A stretch of 64,000 bases of DNA from Aquarana catesbeiana. Its lineage: Eukaryota; Chordata; Amphibia; Anura; Ranidae. A model generated the notes under the pieces. That model saw nothing but the letters and a program-made list of their open reading frames with translations, made no database searches and was not told where the DNA came from. The stretch spans positions 211,919,332-211,983,331 of the forward strand of contig NC_133334.1 in NCBI RefSeq assembly GCF_042186555.1, read 5' to 3'. The position numbers were made by a program, and so were the translations under genes. Shown piece by piece: positions 48,718 through 60,087 of the stretch (position 1 is the stretch's first letter; each line of letters starts with the position of its first letter).

Positions 48718-49034
48718 ATGACATAAACCTAGGAGGATGAGATTTAGTGATGTGCATGAGCTCTGTGTTTTTCACTGAACATTTTCCAGACACATACAGT
48801 ATAACAGCAATATATGCAGTCATGATGTCTCAATGAACATCTATCAATCAGGTAAGGCAGATTAAAAAGAAAATTTAAAAAAAAGAAGAAACTGAAGGAA
48901 ATGGCAAGAAAAAGTATAAATTGTTATGACAGAACTACCAGGAAGAAAAGACGTACGAGAAGATAGTTGTGAGGATAGGGACATGATGGAACAGGATGTA
49001 ACATTGACAGCAGGGAGACCAATAAAACACTCAC

Positions 49035-49132
49035 TTGAAGGCGTCAAGAGCACGAGCAGATGCTGTGTACTGAGTGAGAAACAGTTGAACATCCGAAAAA
49101 GCCCAGTTAGCAGCTTTACAGGGCTCTATAAA
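49035..49132 (-). CDS. FIBP: FIBP exon
   Basis: This 98-nt exon, phase 0 to 2, runs from 49132 down to 49035 between ATGCAG and GTGAGT. It encodes 32 residues, starting FIEPCKAANW and containing FSDVQLFLTQYTASA and ALDAF. The F-EPC---W--SDV--FL-QY-AS pattern is the FIBP C-terminal helix region. Substitutions such as VEPCRSDHW to IEPCKAANW are of the order expected between frog and mammal. It completes an AAG (Lys) codon with the first base of the terminal exon. The intron toward the terminal exon is about 3 kb and contains two TTAA MITEs. Confidence 0.93.
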
Positions 49133-49579
49133 CTGCATGAAAGTAAAAAAGGAAGGAAAAAGGACTGTTATTTATTACAAAGGTACCGTTTATAAACTAA
49201 ATAAGAACAGGACAAAATCCAAATCAGATGTTTTATTAACACACAACACATGCAAACAGTACCAGGAAGGGGAGAAATATGGGAGCTACCATTGCTGATC
49301 CTCGTTTTAAAAGGATGCAGACACCAAAGCTGATTCCGTCTGCAGTTCCTCATAAGTCACTGACCTGGAACAAGCATGCAAGTTCTTTTTAGGGCTTGTT
49401 GACACCATAGCCCATGAGCTGTGTTATTCTACACACTAACCGCACATGTGGGAACAGTGAACAAAAAATACAATTGTTTTCTGGGTGTCCCATTTACACC
49501 ATACATGTGCAAGCGTGTGCAGAAAGAAGCAGCTCAGCAGACATGTTTAGACTTTTTTGGCTTCTATCAGGTCAGTGAC

Positions 49580-49897
49580 TTAAGCCAGTCATAGACGATT
49601 TTAACCTCAGCTGGTTCAGCAGGAACCGGCCGAGGTTTGAACCACGTATGAGCAGGCGGATTGTATCCAAGTTGACCAAATCAATCAACTTGGGTACAAC
49701 CAGCCTGTTGGATTATTCAAGCGATAATGTGAAGTCGTTATAGCTGCTAGCAATGATTACTGTGTGCTCTCCCGGCTGGGAAGCCCCCCCCCCTATTGGG
49801 GGAACACAACAGTACAGAGAAAGGGATTCCCTCATCAAAATTGACTGACAACCCGCGGTTGCAGGAAAGAAAATCGCACGACCTATGGCTGGCTTTA
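49580..49897. mobile_element. MITE with AAGCCAGTCATAGACG ends
   Basis: Left TTAAGCCAGTCATAGACGA and right ACGACCTATGGCTGGCTTTA are imperfect inverted ends. The interior has paired CAACTTGGGTAC and complement. Located in a FIBP intron. Confidence 0.65.
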
Positions 49898-50773
49898 GGA
49901 GGTATTGAAGTCAGAATCAGAGACAGCCCAGGAGCCTGAACCTTCACAGGAAACATTTGCAATCACAGCTCCTAAATTTCACACTAAATTTTAATGAAAA
50001 CAATTTGTTTACTAGAGATGCTAAAATGAGCAAGAGAGGAGAGCAGTTTGGATATCTATCCTACTGTGGTTACACAAAACTTGGTGACAAGTATACAATG
50101 GAAACATGAAAACCTTCATTGAAAAAAGCTAGCTTCCAATGTGACATCGATTCTTAGCCAAGGGTATATCATGGCACTCATACTGGGAGGCACACAAGGT
50201 GCTCTATTATACCAATCCTGAAGTGGATGGTATAATAGAGGATTTAGTTTGATAAAGCACTATGTATCATAAACTGACAAGTTTTCGGTTTGAAATATAC
50301 TGTTTTAAACTTTTTTTTGCATCTCCTACAGCTTCTTTGCTGCCATTTTATGGCTACATGCATGCACTCCAAAAGCAGCTGCACATCATTGCTCGGCTTG
50401 GATTTTCTGATGGTGACAATGGCAGAACATGCATGTGCAGTATATGCTGGAATACCCTCCATCAATTTCCACGACAGGGTAATAACACACAAGTGCAATT
50501 AAGGGACAGGGACAAAGTACTGTCAACCCATAACAGAAGTGCTTGCACATGAACCTTCATAGCAGGGTCACCAGGTATTCATTTTATTGAAAGCTGCAAA
50601 ATTAGAAACACTGACAATTACATTGACATGTTAAGGTTTATAAAGGATTTTAGTGAATAGGTTGACTGTACATATTCTTGGTTTAGGCCAGCCCCCATCT
50701 AAGCTGTAATACTGATAAGATAACCCATAGTAGTGGGGAATTGGGGGCAGAACAGGGAGGGCCTGAGCTTACT
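49898..50773. other. FIBP intron, nothing recognised
   Basis: Unique-looking sequence with overlapping ORFs on both strands at 50244-50552 that show no domain and no matching splice phase. Confidence 0.35.
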
Positions 50774-51266
50774 TTAAAACGGAGTTCCACACAAAAATGG
50801 AACTTCCGCTTTTCGGAACCCTCCCCCCTCCGGTGTCACATTTGGCACCTTTCAGGGGGGAGGGGGGTGCAGATACCTGTCTAAGACAGGTATTTGCACC
50901 CACTTCCGGCATAGACTCCCATGGGAGTCTACGCCTCTTCCCGTCCCCACCGCGCTGTCTCCTGGGAACACACAGCTCCCAGGAGAATGCGGGGACCACT
51001 TGGGACGCGCAGCGCGACACGCGCATGCGCAGTAGGGAACCGGGAAGTGAAGCCGCAACGCTTCACTTCCTGATTCCCTCACCTAGGATGGCGGCGGCAG
51101 CTGCCGAGAACCGAGCGGGTTCTCGGCGTCCCCTGCCGACATCGCTGGACCCTGGAACAGGTAAGTGGCCATTTATTAAAAGTCAGCAGCTGCAGTATTT
51201 GTAGCTGCTGGCTTTTAATATTTTTTTTTTTTTTTTTGGCGGTGTGGGTGAACCCCCCCGCTTTAA
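50774..51266. mobile_element. TTAA MITE, family C-like
   Basis: Starts TTAAAACGGAGTTCCAC and ends GTGAACCCCCCCGCTTTAA. It contains perfect internal inverted repeats such as GGGAGTCTA with complement and GTATTTGC with complement. Confidence 0.65.
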
Positions 51267-52609
51267 GGGGCTGAAGTTGAGAATGTTCAGGTACTTTGAC
51301 CAAGCCATATACATGAACAAACAATTATTGGGCCTCAAAATGTTTGAAGTGTTCTTATTTGCCACAAAAACTGGATTCTGATTCATTGTTTAATCACTTC
51401 CGAACCGCCGCACGCCGATACACGTCCTTACTTTGAAGAGGAATATCTTTGTTATGGCAGCAGCTAGCTGCCATAACCCTGGTATCGTCTTCTTCGGCCG
51501 GCGGTCCGGTTTCCGATAATAGTGGTCTCTGATTCACCACAAGATCACTTTTAATCGGTGGCGGGAGAGGGCCCCTCTGCCTCCTGCCGCACTCCGCCAC
51601 TTACCGGAGCCGTCGGCAGCGGCAAGGGCGATCGGATCATCTTCCTTGCTGGGTATAGGGACGAGTATTTTTTATTACATTTTAGTGTAAATATGAGATC
51701 TGAGGTCTTTTTGACCCCAGATCTCATATTTAAGAGGTCCTGTCATGCTTTTTTTCTATTACAAGGGGTGTTTACATTCCTCGTAATAGGAAAAAAAGTG
51801 ACACTTTTTTTTTTTTTTTTTTTAAAAGAACAGTGTAAAAATAAAAAATGTAAAATAAATAAGAAAAAAAATAAACATTTTTAAACCCGCCCCTTCCCGC
51901 TGAGCTCGCGTGCAGAAGCAAACGCATACATGAGTAGCGCCCGCATATGAAGACGGTGTTGAAACCATACATGAGGTATCGCCGCAATCAGTAGAGCGAG
52001 AGCAATAATTCTAGCCCTAGACCTACTCTGTAACGCAAAACATGCAACCTGTACTATTTTGTAAATGTCTCTTATGGAGATTTTTAATGGCAAAAGTTTG
52101 GCGCCATTCCACGAGTGGGCGCAATTTTGAAGCATGACATGTTGGGTATCAATTTACTCAGTGTAACATTATCTTTCACAATATAAAAAAAATGGGCTAA
52201 CTTTACTGTTGTCTTTGTTTAAATTAAAAAAAAGTGTATTTTTTTCCAAAAAAAGTGCGCTTGTAAGACCGCTGCGCAAATACGGTGTGACAGAAAGTAT
52301 TGCAATGACCGCCATTTTATTCTTTAGGGTGTTAGAAAAAAATGTCTAAAGTTTGGCGGTTCTAATTAATTTTCTAGCAAAAAAAAATAGGATTTTTTAA
52401 AACAGCTTACCTGTAAAATCCTTTTCTTTCGAAGGACATCACGGGACACAGAGCCACAGTGATTACTGATGGGTTATATAGGTATCACTGGTGATTGGAC
52501 ACTGGCACACCCTATCAGGAAGTTCAACCCCCTATATAATCCCTCCCCCTTGCAGGGATACCTCAGTTTTGTAGCCAAGCAATATAGTGTATTAGAAGAG
52601 GGGCGGGAC

Positions 52610-52730
52610 CTCTGTGTCCCGTGATGTCCTTCGAAAGAAAAGGATTTTACAGGTAAGCTGTTTTAAAAAATCCTATTTTCTTTCTCGAACATCACGGGAC
52701 ACAGAGCCACAGTAATTACTGATGGGATGT
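52610..52730. repeat. DIRS internal complementary region
   Basis: The first half (GTCCCGTGATGTCCTTCGAAAG, 22 bases split here as GTCCCGTGATG and TCCTTCGAAAG) is the complement of the left outer end. The second half (TTTCTTTCTCGAACATCAC) is the complement of the right outer end. They meet at about 52677. Such a fused copy serves as a template to complete the ends during DIRS replication. Confidence 0.85.
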
Positions 52731-52781
52731 CCCAGAGCAATGCTACCTGAGGGGGGGGAACCACGACCAAGTAGGGTGCAA

Positions 52782-53830
52782 TCAGACCTGAGGACCCTGT
52801 ACCGCTGCCTGCAGCACACTACGCCCAAAGGCGATATCCTCATGCCTTCTCACATCCACCTGATAGAATCTGGTGAATGTATGAACTGAAGACCAGGTTG
52901 CGGCCTTGCAGATTTGAGCCATAGAGGCCCGGTGATGCACTGCCCAAGAAGCACCAATAGCCCTTGTGGAATGTGCCCTGATCTGAAACGGAGGAATCTT
53001 CTGTTTCAAACCGTAAGCTTGAATGATCAACTGTTGAATCCATTTAGAAATGGTAGCTTTTGACGCTGCCTGTCCTCTATTGGGACCCTCTGGCAGCACA
53101 AACAAAACATCCGTCTTGCGGATCTGAGTAGTTGCCCCTAGATAGGCCTTAACTGCTCTTACTACATCCAAGGAATGTAGAGATCTCTCTTCCGGAGAAC
53201 AGGGATCTGGAAAAAAGGAAGGTAGAACAATGTCTTGGTTTAAATGAAAATCAAAAACCACCTTCGGTAAAAAACTAGGATGAGGGCGTAGTACCACTCT
53301 ATCCTTGTGTATAATCAAATAAGGCTCCTTACAGGAAAGAGCTGCTAATTCTGATACTCTTCTAGCAGAAGAGATGGCCACCAGAAAAATTAATTTCCTT
53401 GTCAACAAGACCAAAGGAATCTGACTTATTGGTTCAAAAGGCTGTTTCTGTAACACAGCAGGACCAAATTCAAATCCCAGGGGTTTAGGGGCGCTTTAAC
53501 CGGAGGATTAAGACGCATCACCCCCTGCATAAAGTTTCGGACCAAAGAATGCGAAGCAAGTGGCCGCTGAAATAATACTGATAAAGCAGAAACCTGGCCC
53601 TTGATGGTACTCAAGGCCAGCTTCATCTCTAATCCCATTTGTAGAAAATCAAGGATTCTACCTATGACATATTTCCTGGGATGCCAACCTCTGGATTCAC
53701 ACCAGGTTATATAAGCCTTCCAGACTCTATGATAAATCATCCTGGAAGCTGGCTTCCTTGCATTAATCAAGGTAGATATGACAGGACCTGAGAGCCCACG
53801 ACTCTTCAGAACGTGGGTCTCAATAGCCAA
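52782..53830 (-). pseudogene. DIRS tyrosine recombinase, frameshifted
   Basis: The N-terminal core-binding part is in one frame (SRGLSGPVISTLINARKPAS through WDLNLVL, 53830-53460). The catalytic part is in another (52782-53456, 224 codons), with the frame change at about 53450. Catalytic residues are present: Arg in SSARRVSEL (residue 33 of the second frame), His-x-x-Arg in AHSTR (162-165), Trp 188 and the nucleophile Tyr 198 in TRFYQVD. It replaces the DDE integrase used by LTR elements and inserts circular cDNA. Confidence 0.85.
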
Positions 53831-55962
53831 ACCGTCAAATTTAGCGTTTGTAAGGCAGGATGGAACACTGGACCTTGAGAGAACAGGTCTGGGCGTACCG
53901 GTAGGGTCCACGGGGAACCCACCGTCATCCTTACTATTTCTGCATACCAAGTCCTTCTGGGCCAAGCGGGGGCCACCAGAAGTACCGACTTCCTTTCCTG
54001 CCTGATCCTGCGAAGGAGTCGTGGTAGTAGCAGAATAGGCGGGAATGCGTAAATCAGTGAGAACCGATGCCACGGAATCACCAACGCATCCGTCCCGCAT
54101 GCAAGAGGATCTTTTGTCCTTGCCACAAATCTGTCTATCTTTTTGTTGAATCGGGATGCAAAGAGATCTACATCTGGAACCCCCCATCTTTGGCATATGG
54201 CCCAAAAGACGTCGGGATGCAGAGACCATTCCCCTGGAAGTAACTGCTGGCGACTTAGATAGTCCGCCTGCCAATTCTCTATTCCCGGGATGAAAACTGC
54301 CGATATGCATGGCACATGCATCTCTGCCCAGACTAAGATCTGGTTCACCTCTTTTTGAGCGGCTCGGCTCCGGGTGCCTCCCTGATGATTGACATAAGCC
54401 ACTGCTGTGGCATTGTCGGACTGGATCCTGACCGGACAACCCTGTAGCCTGATAGTCCAGGCTTTTAGAGCTAGATGTATCGCCCGGATCTCCAGAATGT
54501 TGATGGGTAAGGTCCTCTCTGTCTTGGACCATACCCCTTGGACCGCAGCCTGTTCCAGAACTGCTCCCCAACCTGACAGACTGGCATCTGTTGTTACCAC
54601 CGTCCAGGTAACTGGTAGAAAGGATTTCCCCTTCTGCAGGTTTTCGGGTATGAGCCACCAATTGAGGCTCTGACGCACCGCATGCGACAGGTGCATCGGA
54701 AAGTCTAATGCCTGAACCTTCTTCTTCCAGGTCGACAGAATACTGTGTTGCAGCATTCTTGAGTGAAACTGAGCATAGGGAACTGCTTCGAATGAAGACA
54801 CCATCTTCCCTAGTAGCCTCATACAAAGGCGGACTGAGGGACCCTTCTTGGTCCTTACTGTCAGAATCAGCTCTCTCAAAGCAGTGATCTTTGCCTGGGG
54901 TAGAAATATTTTCTCCTGGCTTGTATCTATAATCAGACCTAAATACTCCAGTCTTCTTACTGGTTTTAGGAAAGACTTTTCTAAGTTGAGGATCCAACCC
55001 AGGTGTTCTAGATACCTGACCGTGGTCCTCAAGTTTCCATTCAAAGAGGCTACCGACCGGTCTATCAAGAGCAGGTCGTCTAGGTATGCTATGACAGCTA
55101 TACCCTGAGCCCTTAATCTGGCCAGAGGAGGAGCCAAGATCTTTGTGAACACTCGAGGTGCAGTGGCTATCCCGAAAGGCAGAGCCACAAACTGGAAATG
55201 GCGCCCTCCTACCTCGAAGCGCAGAAACTTCTGATGAGCAGGAAAAATGGGCACATGCAGATATGCATCTCTGATGTCTATTGATGCCAGAAATTCTCCT
55301 CCCTGCAGGGTGGGAACTACTATTCGAATTGATTCCATGCGGAAGGATTGAATCCTTAGGAATCGGTTCAGATCCCTTAAGTCCAAAATGGGCCTGACAT
55401 TCCCATTTGGCTTTTGGACCGTAAAAAGGTTGGAATAGAAGCCCAATCCCTGGTCCTTTGCGGGAACTATCATAATGACCTCCTGCGACAAAAGTCGCTC
55501 TAACGCTAGAAGGAGCGACTGCTTCTTCTCTGGGTCTCTGGGAACATTTGATCTGAGGAACCGAGGAGAAGGGAATTCCTGAAACTCCAGCTTGTACCCT
55601 AAGGTTACCGTGGAGACTACCCATCTGTCCTGGAAGTCCTCGTGCCAGAGCTCTGAGAACTGTCGCAGTCTTCCCCCCACTCGAGTGAGCGGGGGCGCCC
55701 CCTCATGCAGAGGTCTTAGTGTTTTGCCTAGTAGGCTTCTTTCCCCAGGACTTCTTTTGTCCCTGGGGTTGACTCTTGTCTCTGGACCCCGATGGAGGCG
55801 GCCGTCGAGACTGCCTGGAGGCTGAAGCCCCCGGCGCTGGGGAAAGAGTCCGTTTGAAAGAGGGACGCTTACTCTTCTTCTTGACAGGTAAGAGAGTGCT
55901 TTTCCCACAAGAGATTCTCTTGATATAGTTATCCAAGTCCTCTCCAAACAACCTTGCACCAC
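53806..55962 (-). CDS. DIRS reverse transcriptase / RNase H ORF
   Basis: A 718-codon open frame. The reverse-transcriptase domain spans about residues 155-345, with SNLFTVQKPNG, PILDLRDLNRFL, SIDIRDAYLHVPI, LPFGIATAPRVFT and the catalytic box YLDDLLL at residues 293-299. The RNase H domain follows at about 453-570, with TTDASLSGWGA (Asp 459), EIRAIHLAL (Glu 491), QSDNATAVAY (Asp 516) and IENWQADYLSR. The tail holds the conserved DVDLFASRFN region. All catalytic acidic residues are present, so this ORF alone looks intact. The methionine is not certain, because in DIRS the pol frame may open by overlap with gag. Confidence 0.9.
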   Translation of the reverse strand: MVQGCLERTWITISRESLVGKALSYLSRRRVSVPLSNGLFPQRRGLQPPGSLDGRLHRGPETRVNPRDKRSPGERSLLGKTLRPLHEGAPPLTRVGGRLRQFSELWHEDFQDRWVVSTVTLGYKLEFQEFPSPRFLRSNVPRDPEKKQSLLLALERLLSQEVIMIVPAKDQGLGFYSNLFTVQKPNGNVRPILDLRDLNRFLRIQSFRMESIRIVVPTLQGGEFLASIDIRDAYLHVPIFPAHQKFLRFEVGGRHFQFVALPFGIATAPRVFTKILAPPLARLRAQGIAVIAYLDDLLLIDRSVASLNGNLRTTVRYLEHLGWILNLEKSFLKPVRRLEYLGLIIDTSQEKIFLPQAKITALRELILTVRTKKGPSVRLCMRLLGKMVSSFEAVPYAQFHSRMLQHSILSTWKKKVQALDFPMHLSHAVRQSLNWWLIPENLQKGKSFLPVTWTVVTTDASLSGWGAVLEQAAVQGVWSKTERTLPINILEIRAIHLALKAWTIRLQGCPVRIQSDNATAVAYVNHQGGTRSRAAQKEVNQILVWAEMHVPCISAVFIPGIENWQADYLSRQQLLPGEWSLHPDVFWAICQRWGVPDVDLFASRFNKKIDRFVARTKDPLACGTDALVIPWHRFSLIYAFPPILLLPRLLRRIRQERKSVLLVAPAWPRRTWYAEIVRMTVGSPWTLPVRPDLFSQGPVFHPALQTLNLTVWLLRPTF

Positions 55963-57042
55963 GAAATGGAAACCCAGCCAGTAGCTTCTTACATGGTGCT
56001 TCGGCTGACCAATTTTTCAACCATAGGATTCTACGTATATGCACCAACCCCAGTGAAAGACGGGAGGTTTGCACGATAGAATCTCTAATGGCGTCAACCA
56101 CAAAGCATAAGGCCGCTGGAAGGTTAGCAAACCCCTGGGCCTGCTGTTCAGGTAATACTTTGATGACCTGCTTAACATGGTCTCTTAAGTATTGACAGAC
56201 TCCAATCGCTGCTACTGCAGGTTGGGCCACTGATCCTGCTAAGGAGAAAACATCCTTCAATAGGGATTCCATCCTTTTATCTACAGGATCCCTGAGCATC
56301 TGAGCATTGTCTACAGGACAAGTCAGGCTATTATTTACGGAGGAAATGGTGGCATCAATAGCCGGTATTCCCCACATTTTAATAACTTTTCTTCCATCGG
56401 ATAAAGTGTTGAAAACTTTCTCGGCGGAAAAAAACGTTTGTCTGGGTGATCCCACTCAGAATAAATAAGCTTTTCAAGTAAAGTATGAACAGGAAAAGCA
56501 TGTGCTGCTTGGAAAGGTTTCAGTGACCCCAAAGCAGAAGAGGATTCTTTAGCAGTTTCAGGTATGGGCAACTTAAATGTGGAGCGGACCAATCCAGTGA
56601 GGATCTGCACTAAGACTTTCTCCTCTTGGGAAGTCGCAGAGGGTCCCTCTCCACCTGAATCCTCCGAAGAGGAATCATCCATCCCATCCCGATCCTCTGA
56701 AATGGATTCATCTCCTTTATCCCAGAGCTCCTCTGTCTGAGGGTCTTGGGGAACAGAGGAAAGCCTAGTGCGTTTTCTTCCACTGAGTGAAGACGTAATC
56801 ACGGCCATTAATCTTTCCTCTAGACCATTAATGGTTGAGGAAAAAACCTCTTGTGTAATATATACAGGGGCTAAAGTGCCAGAAGCAGGTGTAGCCCCTG
56901 ACCCCGATGGCTCTCCCTGGCTAGCCGTCCCTGGCCCATCTTTAGGGGGGGGGGAGGATGCTGCCGACAGGGGGCCCTCAGAACCTGAACGAGATCCCCT
57001 AGTGTCTCTGGTTCCTGGGGTGCTTGAACCTCTTCTACCCAT
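55703..57042 (-). pseudogene. DIRS gag-like ORF, frameshifted
   Basis: A first frame (start MGRRGSSTPG near 57042) is Ser/Pro/Gly and acid rich, then conserved in LLEKLIYSEWDHPDKRF. It shifts near 56395-56440 into a second frame with KMWGIPAIDATISSVN, SLTCPVDNAQMLRDPVDKRM and a basic C-terminus (KKKSKRPSFKRTLSP) that could bind nucleic acid. This is the DIRS nucleocapsid-like protein. The frameshift falls in an A-rich stretch. Confidence 0.75.
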
Positions 57043-58344
57043 AGTGCAAAGCAACAAGGTGTGAGGTATACAAATGAACACTGCCCGCTGAGCGATGTAG
57101 TCTGGCTAAAAGCCTTGCTACCCAATGCTCAGTCTGGTGTTACTTCAGTAAATGCTGCCTAGGAGAATGCCTGTGTCCCACCTTACATGCGACCGTCAGC
57201 TCTGTGTCTCTCAGAAGGCTGTGTGCACCTGTACAGAGTGCCTCTAATAGCCTGCAGCTGGCCTGAGTGGGAGTCTAAGCACCTGTGCTGACGTCCCGCC
57301 CCCTCCTCTACCGCCCCCCCCCCCCTCGAGTTTTGAAAAAAAACGAGCGCTTCCCGCGCTGCCGACTCTCCTGTCATGCTTCCGGAGAAAGGCTGGGGAT
57401 GGGGGGGGGGGAGGGAGGGAGGCTGGTAACAAGATCTGCCTGAACGGCTATCTTGAGAGATGGTGGCCATTAGGCCGCAGAGCCCGGGTGGTATAACCAC
57501 TTTCTAGACCCCTGTGGCCCCTCTCTAGCCTGGGGGGGAACATTCAAACATGAGAAATCCCCCTTTCCACCTTACCTGTTTGCAGCCTGCTTGATACGCT
57601 GGGACATAAACAGCGATTACAACACCTGAGACAGAGTCAGCATGTGTAGGTTTGTGCTCTTGGCAGCCCCCGGTGGTCACAATAGGCATAGCATGCATTT
57701 ACCTTAAAGGAGAAAAGCCACTAGAACTCAAAAATTCTGTGGAATCTCCTCTTACCTTATCCAGCCGCAGGGTGCTGTTTACACAGACCCAATCTTCACC
57801 TCTCACGGTGGGCTCCGTTTGAAAAAACCGTCAGAGACTGGGGCCCCCATCAGTAGGGGGATCCAACAGTTCTGGGACCGTAAAGCACCTCGCCAGAAAT
57901 TATGAAGTTTAAAGCCATTTTCTGATCTGCGGGGTCCAGCTCTCTAAAAAGAGAAACATTACGGGTAAAACCTCGTTTCTTCGGACACGAGGCCCGGGTA
58001 CCATTCAATTCGGCAATGAAAAGACACTTTGAATGGATCCGGTTCGCCTGGCTTGCCCCAGTATAGGATCTTAGGATATTCCCTTTGGAGCTCAGCACAG
58101 GACATCTTTACACGTCCATCACCTAAGACACTGGCGTAAAAACTGAGGTATCCCTGCAAGGGGGAGGGATTATATAGGGGGTTGAACTTCCTGATAGGGT
58201 GTGCCAGTGTCCAATCACCAGTGATACCTATATAACCCATCAGTAATTACTGTGGCTCTGTGTCCCGTGATGTTCGAGAAAGAAAAATGTTTTTAACTTG
58301 TAAACAACAAATCTCAGAAAGAGGCTCGGTCCTTAAGTGGTTAA

Positions 58345-58949
58345 ATGTAGTGATAAAGAATGAAAATAAAGTCGAACTACTAAGAGTAACAAGAACAGTT
58401 CTTTGAGATACTCTGATATACAAGGTACACTGAACAAAAGTCATTGGTCAGCTCACTAACATGATCAACAAGTGCGATAAAAACGCTATCACAATAACTG
58501 ATGATGAAAGTATAATAAATACTTAAAGAAATGTTATCCTGTAGGTGAACTGTGCTGAAGACAAGTAAAATGGGCTATTAACCCTACAGCTGCTTCCTTC
58601 AGTACTCCATACAAGTCACCTCTTGGCGCTTCAATCAACAGCCAAAACTGATCAGTACTTCTGTCTGCACATTTGAAATCATAATAAATAAAATGGCTAC
58701 TTGCTGGTTGCAGCTTATATCTCAATCCCCAAAGGTTGAGCAACAGAATTATCTTTGCTTTAACCACAAACACAAAATTACAGAAATAAACAGTGCACAG
58801 TCTTCCTCTGAACATGTAAACTTATGGAAAACAAATCTGTTAAAAAAGTTATGATAAATTTTGCACAAGCATTTCAAGACAAATTACACGTTATAAACAT
58901 CAGAGTGGGCTATAAAGACAGGCGCAAGTGGCAGGAAACGTGTGAATAC
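58345..58949. other. FIBP intron adjacent to exon, one unknown ORF
   Basis: A 93-residue minus-strand frame (58534-58815) contains DRSTDQFWLLIEAPRGDLYG but matches no FIBP segment and no family I know. It has no supported splice sites. Probably an intron repeat. Confidence 0.35.
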
Positions 58950-59036
58950 CTTTTCCACAAGATCAATGAAGAAGTCTCTAACATCCTTATTATGAGTGAG
59001 GCTGGTTCCAATATTCACCAAAGCGCGAGAAAGTGT
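58950..59036 (-). CDS. FIBP: FIBP exon
   Basis: This 87-nt exon, phase 0 to 0, runs from 59036 down to 58950 between TTTTTTACAG and GTATTC. It encodes 29 residues beginning TLSRALVNIGTSLTHNKDVR and ending DFFIDLVEK. The LSR-LVN block and the THNKDVRD-F-DLVEK block are near identical to the corresponding part of human FIBP. It joins in phase with the exon at 62851-62914 upstream and the exon at 49035-49132 downstream. The donor departs from the best consensus (GTATTC) but is GT. The downstream intron is nearly 10 kb and contains the DIRS element and its host MITE. Confidence 0.93.
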
Positions 59037-59344
59037 CTGTAAAAAATAAATAAATAAATAATATATATATATATATGAATTAGAGGCCTATACTGTGCAT
59101 GCTTGCTACATTTTTATAGACAGCTGGGCTCATTTACTGAAGACTAGAGCAGAACAAAACAGGATTATTCTATTCAGAACCAGTCATATTTCATCATTTT
59201 ATATACTCTACAAAATAAAAAATGTGTACTTGCCAAAAAGTCCTCAGGCACCATTGTCGCTACACTAAGTGCCTTTTGTTTTGTTTTTTCAGGTGCTAAG
59301 GTGTCTAAAGTATAGCCCACACTAGTATGCAAATACAAATTACA

Positions 59345-59996
59345 TTTTTTGGTTGACATTGCTTACTTTTGGCTGATAATGTGGACTCAAGTTCCTCCAC
59401 CCCAAACTCGCTCATCCATGTCTTTATGGACCTTGCTTTGTGTACTGGTCCAAATCATTTGGTTAAGGGGGGATTATGGTGTGGGATTGTTGTTCAGGGG
59501 TTGGGCCTGGCCCCTTTAGTTCCAGTGAAGGGAACTCTTAAGGCGGCAACATACCAAGATATTTTGGACAATTTCATGCTCCCAACTTTGTGGGAACAGT
59601 TTTGGGATGGCCCTTCCTGTTCCAACATGACTGCACACCAGTGCACAAAGCAAGGTCCATAAAGACATGGATGGGCGAGTTTGGGGTGGAGGAACTTTAC
59701 TGGCCTGCACAGAGTCCTGACCTCAACCCGAGCGATCACCTTTGGGATGAATTAGAGCGGAGACTGCAAGCCAGGCCTTCTCGTCCAAATCAGTGCCTGA
59801 CTTCACAAATGCGCTTCTGGAAGAATGATCTAACCTTCCCATAGACACACCCCTAAACCTTGTGGACAGCCTTCCCAAAAGAGTTGAAGCCGTTATAGCT
59901 GCAAATGGGCCAACTCAGTATTGAACCCAACGGACTAAGACTGGGATGCCATTAAAGTTCATGTGCGTGTAAAGGCAGGCGTCCTAATAATTTTGG

Positions 59997-59999
<3 letters not shown>
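59345..59999 (+). mobile_element. Tc1-like element, 5' truncated and rearranged
   Basis: Transposase pieces: GGLWCGIVVQGLGLAPLVPVK, then FQHDCTPVHKARSIKTWM, EFGVEEL-WPAQSPDLNPSDHLW and ELERRLQARPSRP, in two frames. The second catalytic Asp (QHDCTPVH) is present. The third (NPSDHLW, Asp in place of the usual Glu in IEHLW) is altered in context. The 3' terminus ends in AATTTTGGTAATATA before an AT microsatellite. A 55-bp inverted duplicate of its own interior lies at 59391-59447. Confidence 0.8.

Positions 60000-60084
<85 letters not shown>
60000..60084. repeat. (AT)n microsatellite
   Basis: About 85 bp of uninterrupted AT directly at the end of the Tc1 copy, probably grown from its TA-containing terminus. 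Confidence 0.95.

Positions 60085-60087
<3 letters not shown>

Larger units (their letters stand above)
52384..58287 (-). mobile_element. DIRS-type tyrosine-recombinase retrotransposon
   Basis: Transcribed on the minus strand: gag-like ORF, reverse transcriptase/RNase H ORF, and an overlapping tyrosine-recombinase ORF. The ends are inverted terminal repeats (52384-52577 and 58137-58287) sharing ATCACGGGACACAGAGCC, ATTACTGATGGG and CTATATAATCCCTCCCCCTTG blocks. Internal to the recombinase side is an internal complementary region (52610-52730) made of the complements of both outer ends fused, which is diagnostic for DIRS. No target duplication is expected for this class. Frameshifts in gag and recombinase suggest it is now defective. 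It lies in a FIBP intron in the gene's orientation. Confidence 0.92.
51390..58344 (+). mobile_element. TTAA MITE family B interrupted by DIRS
   Basis: The left part 51390-52383 starts TTAATCACTTCCGAACCG and is collinear with 10799-11894. The right part 58288-58344 ends GGTCCTTAAGTGGTTAA. Between them is the 5.9-kb DIRS element. The break lies after CTAGCAAAAAAAA, where the uninterrupted copy at 10799-11963 continues CTGTTTTAATCATGTAAAC. Confidence 0.8.

Noticed and set aside
58534..58815. 93-residue minus-strand ORF as an extra FIBP exon
   Set aside because: The translation does not match the FIBP segment expected there, which is fully supplied by 49035-49132, and phases do not fit.
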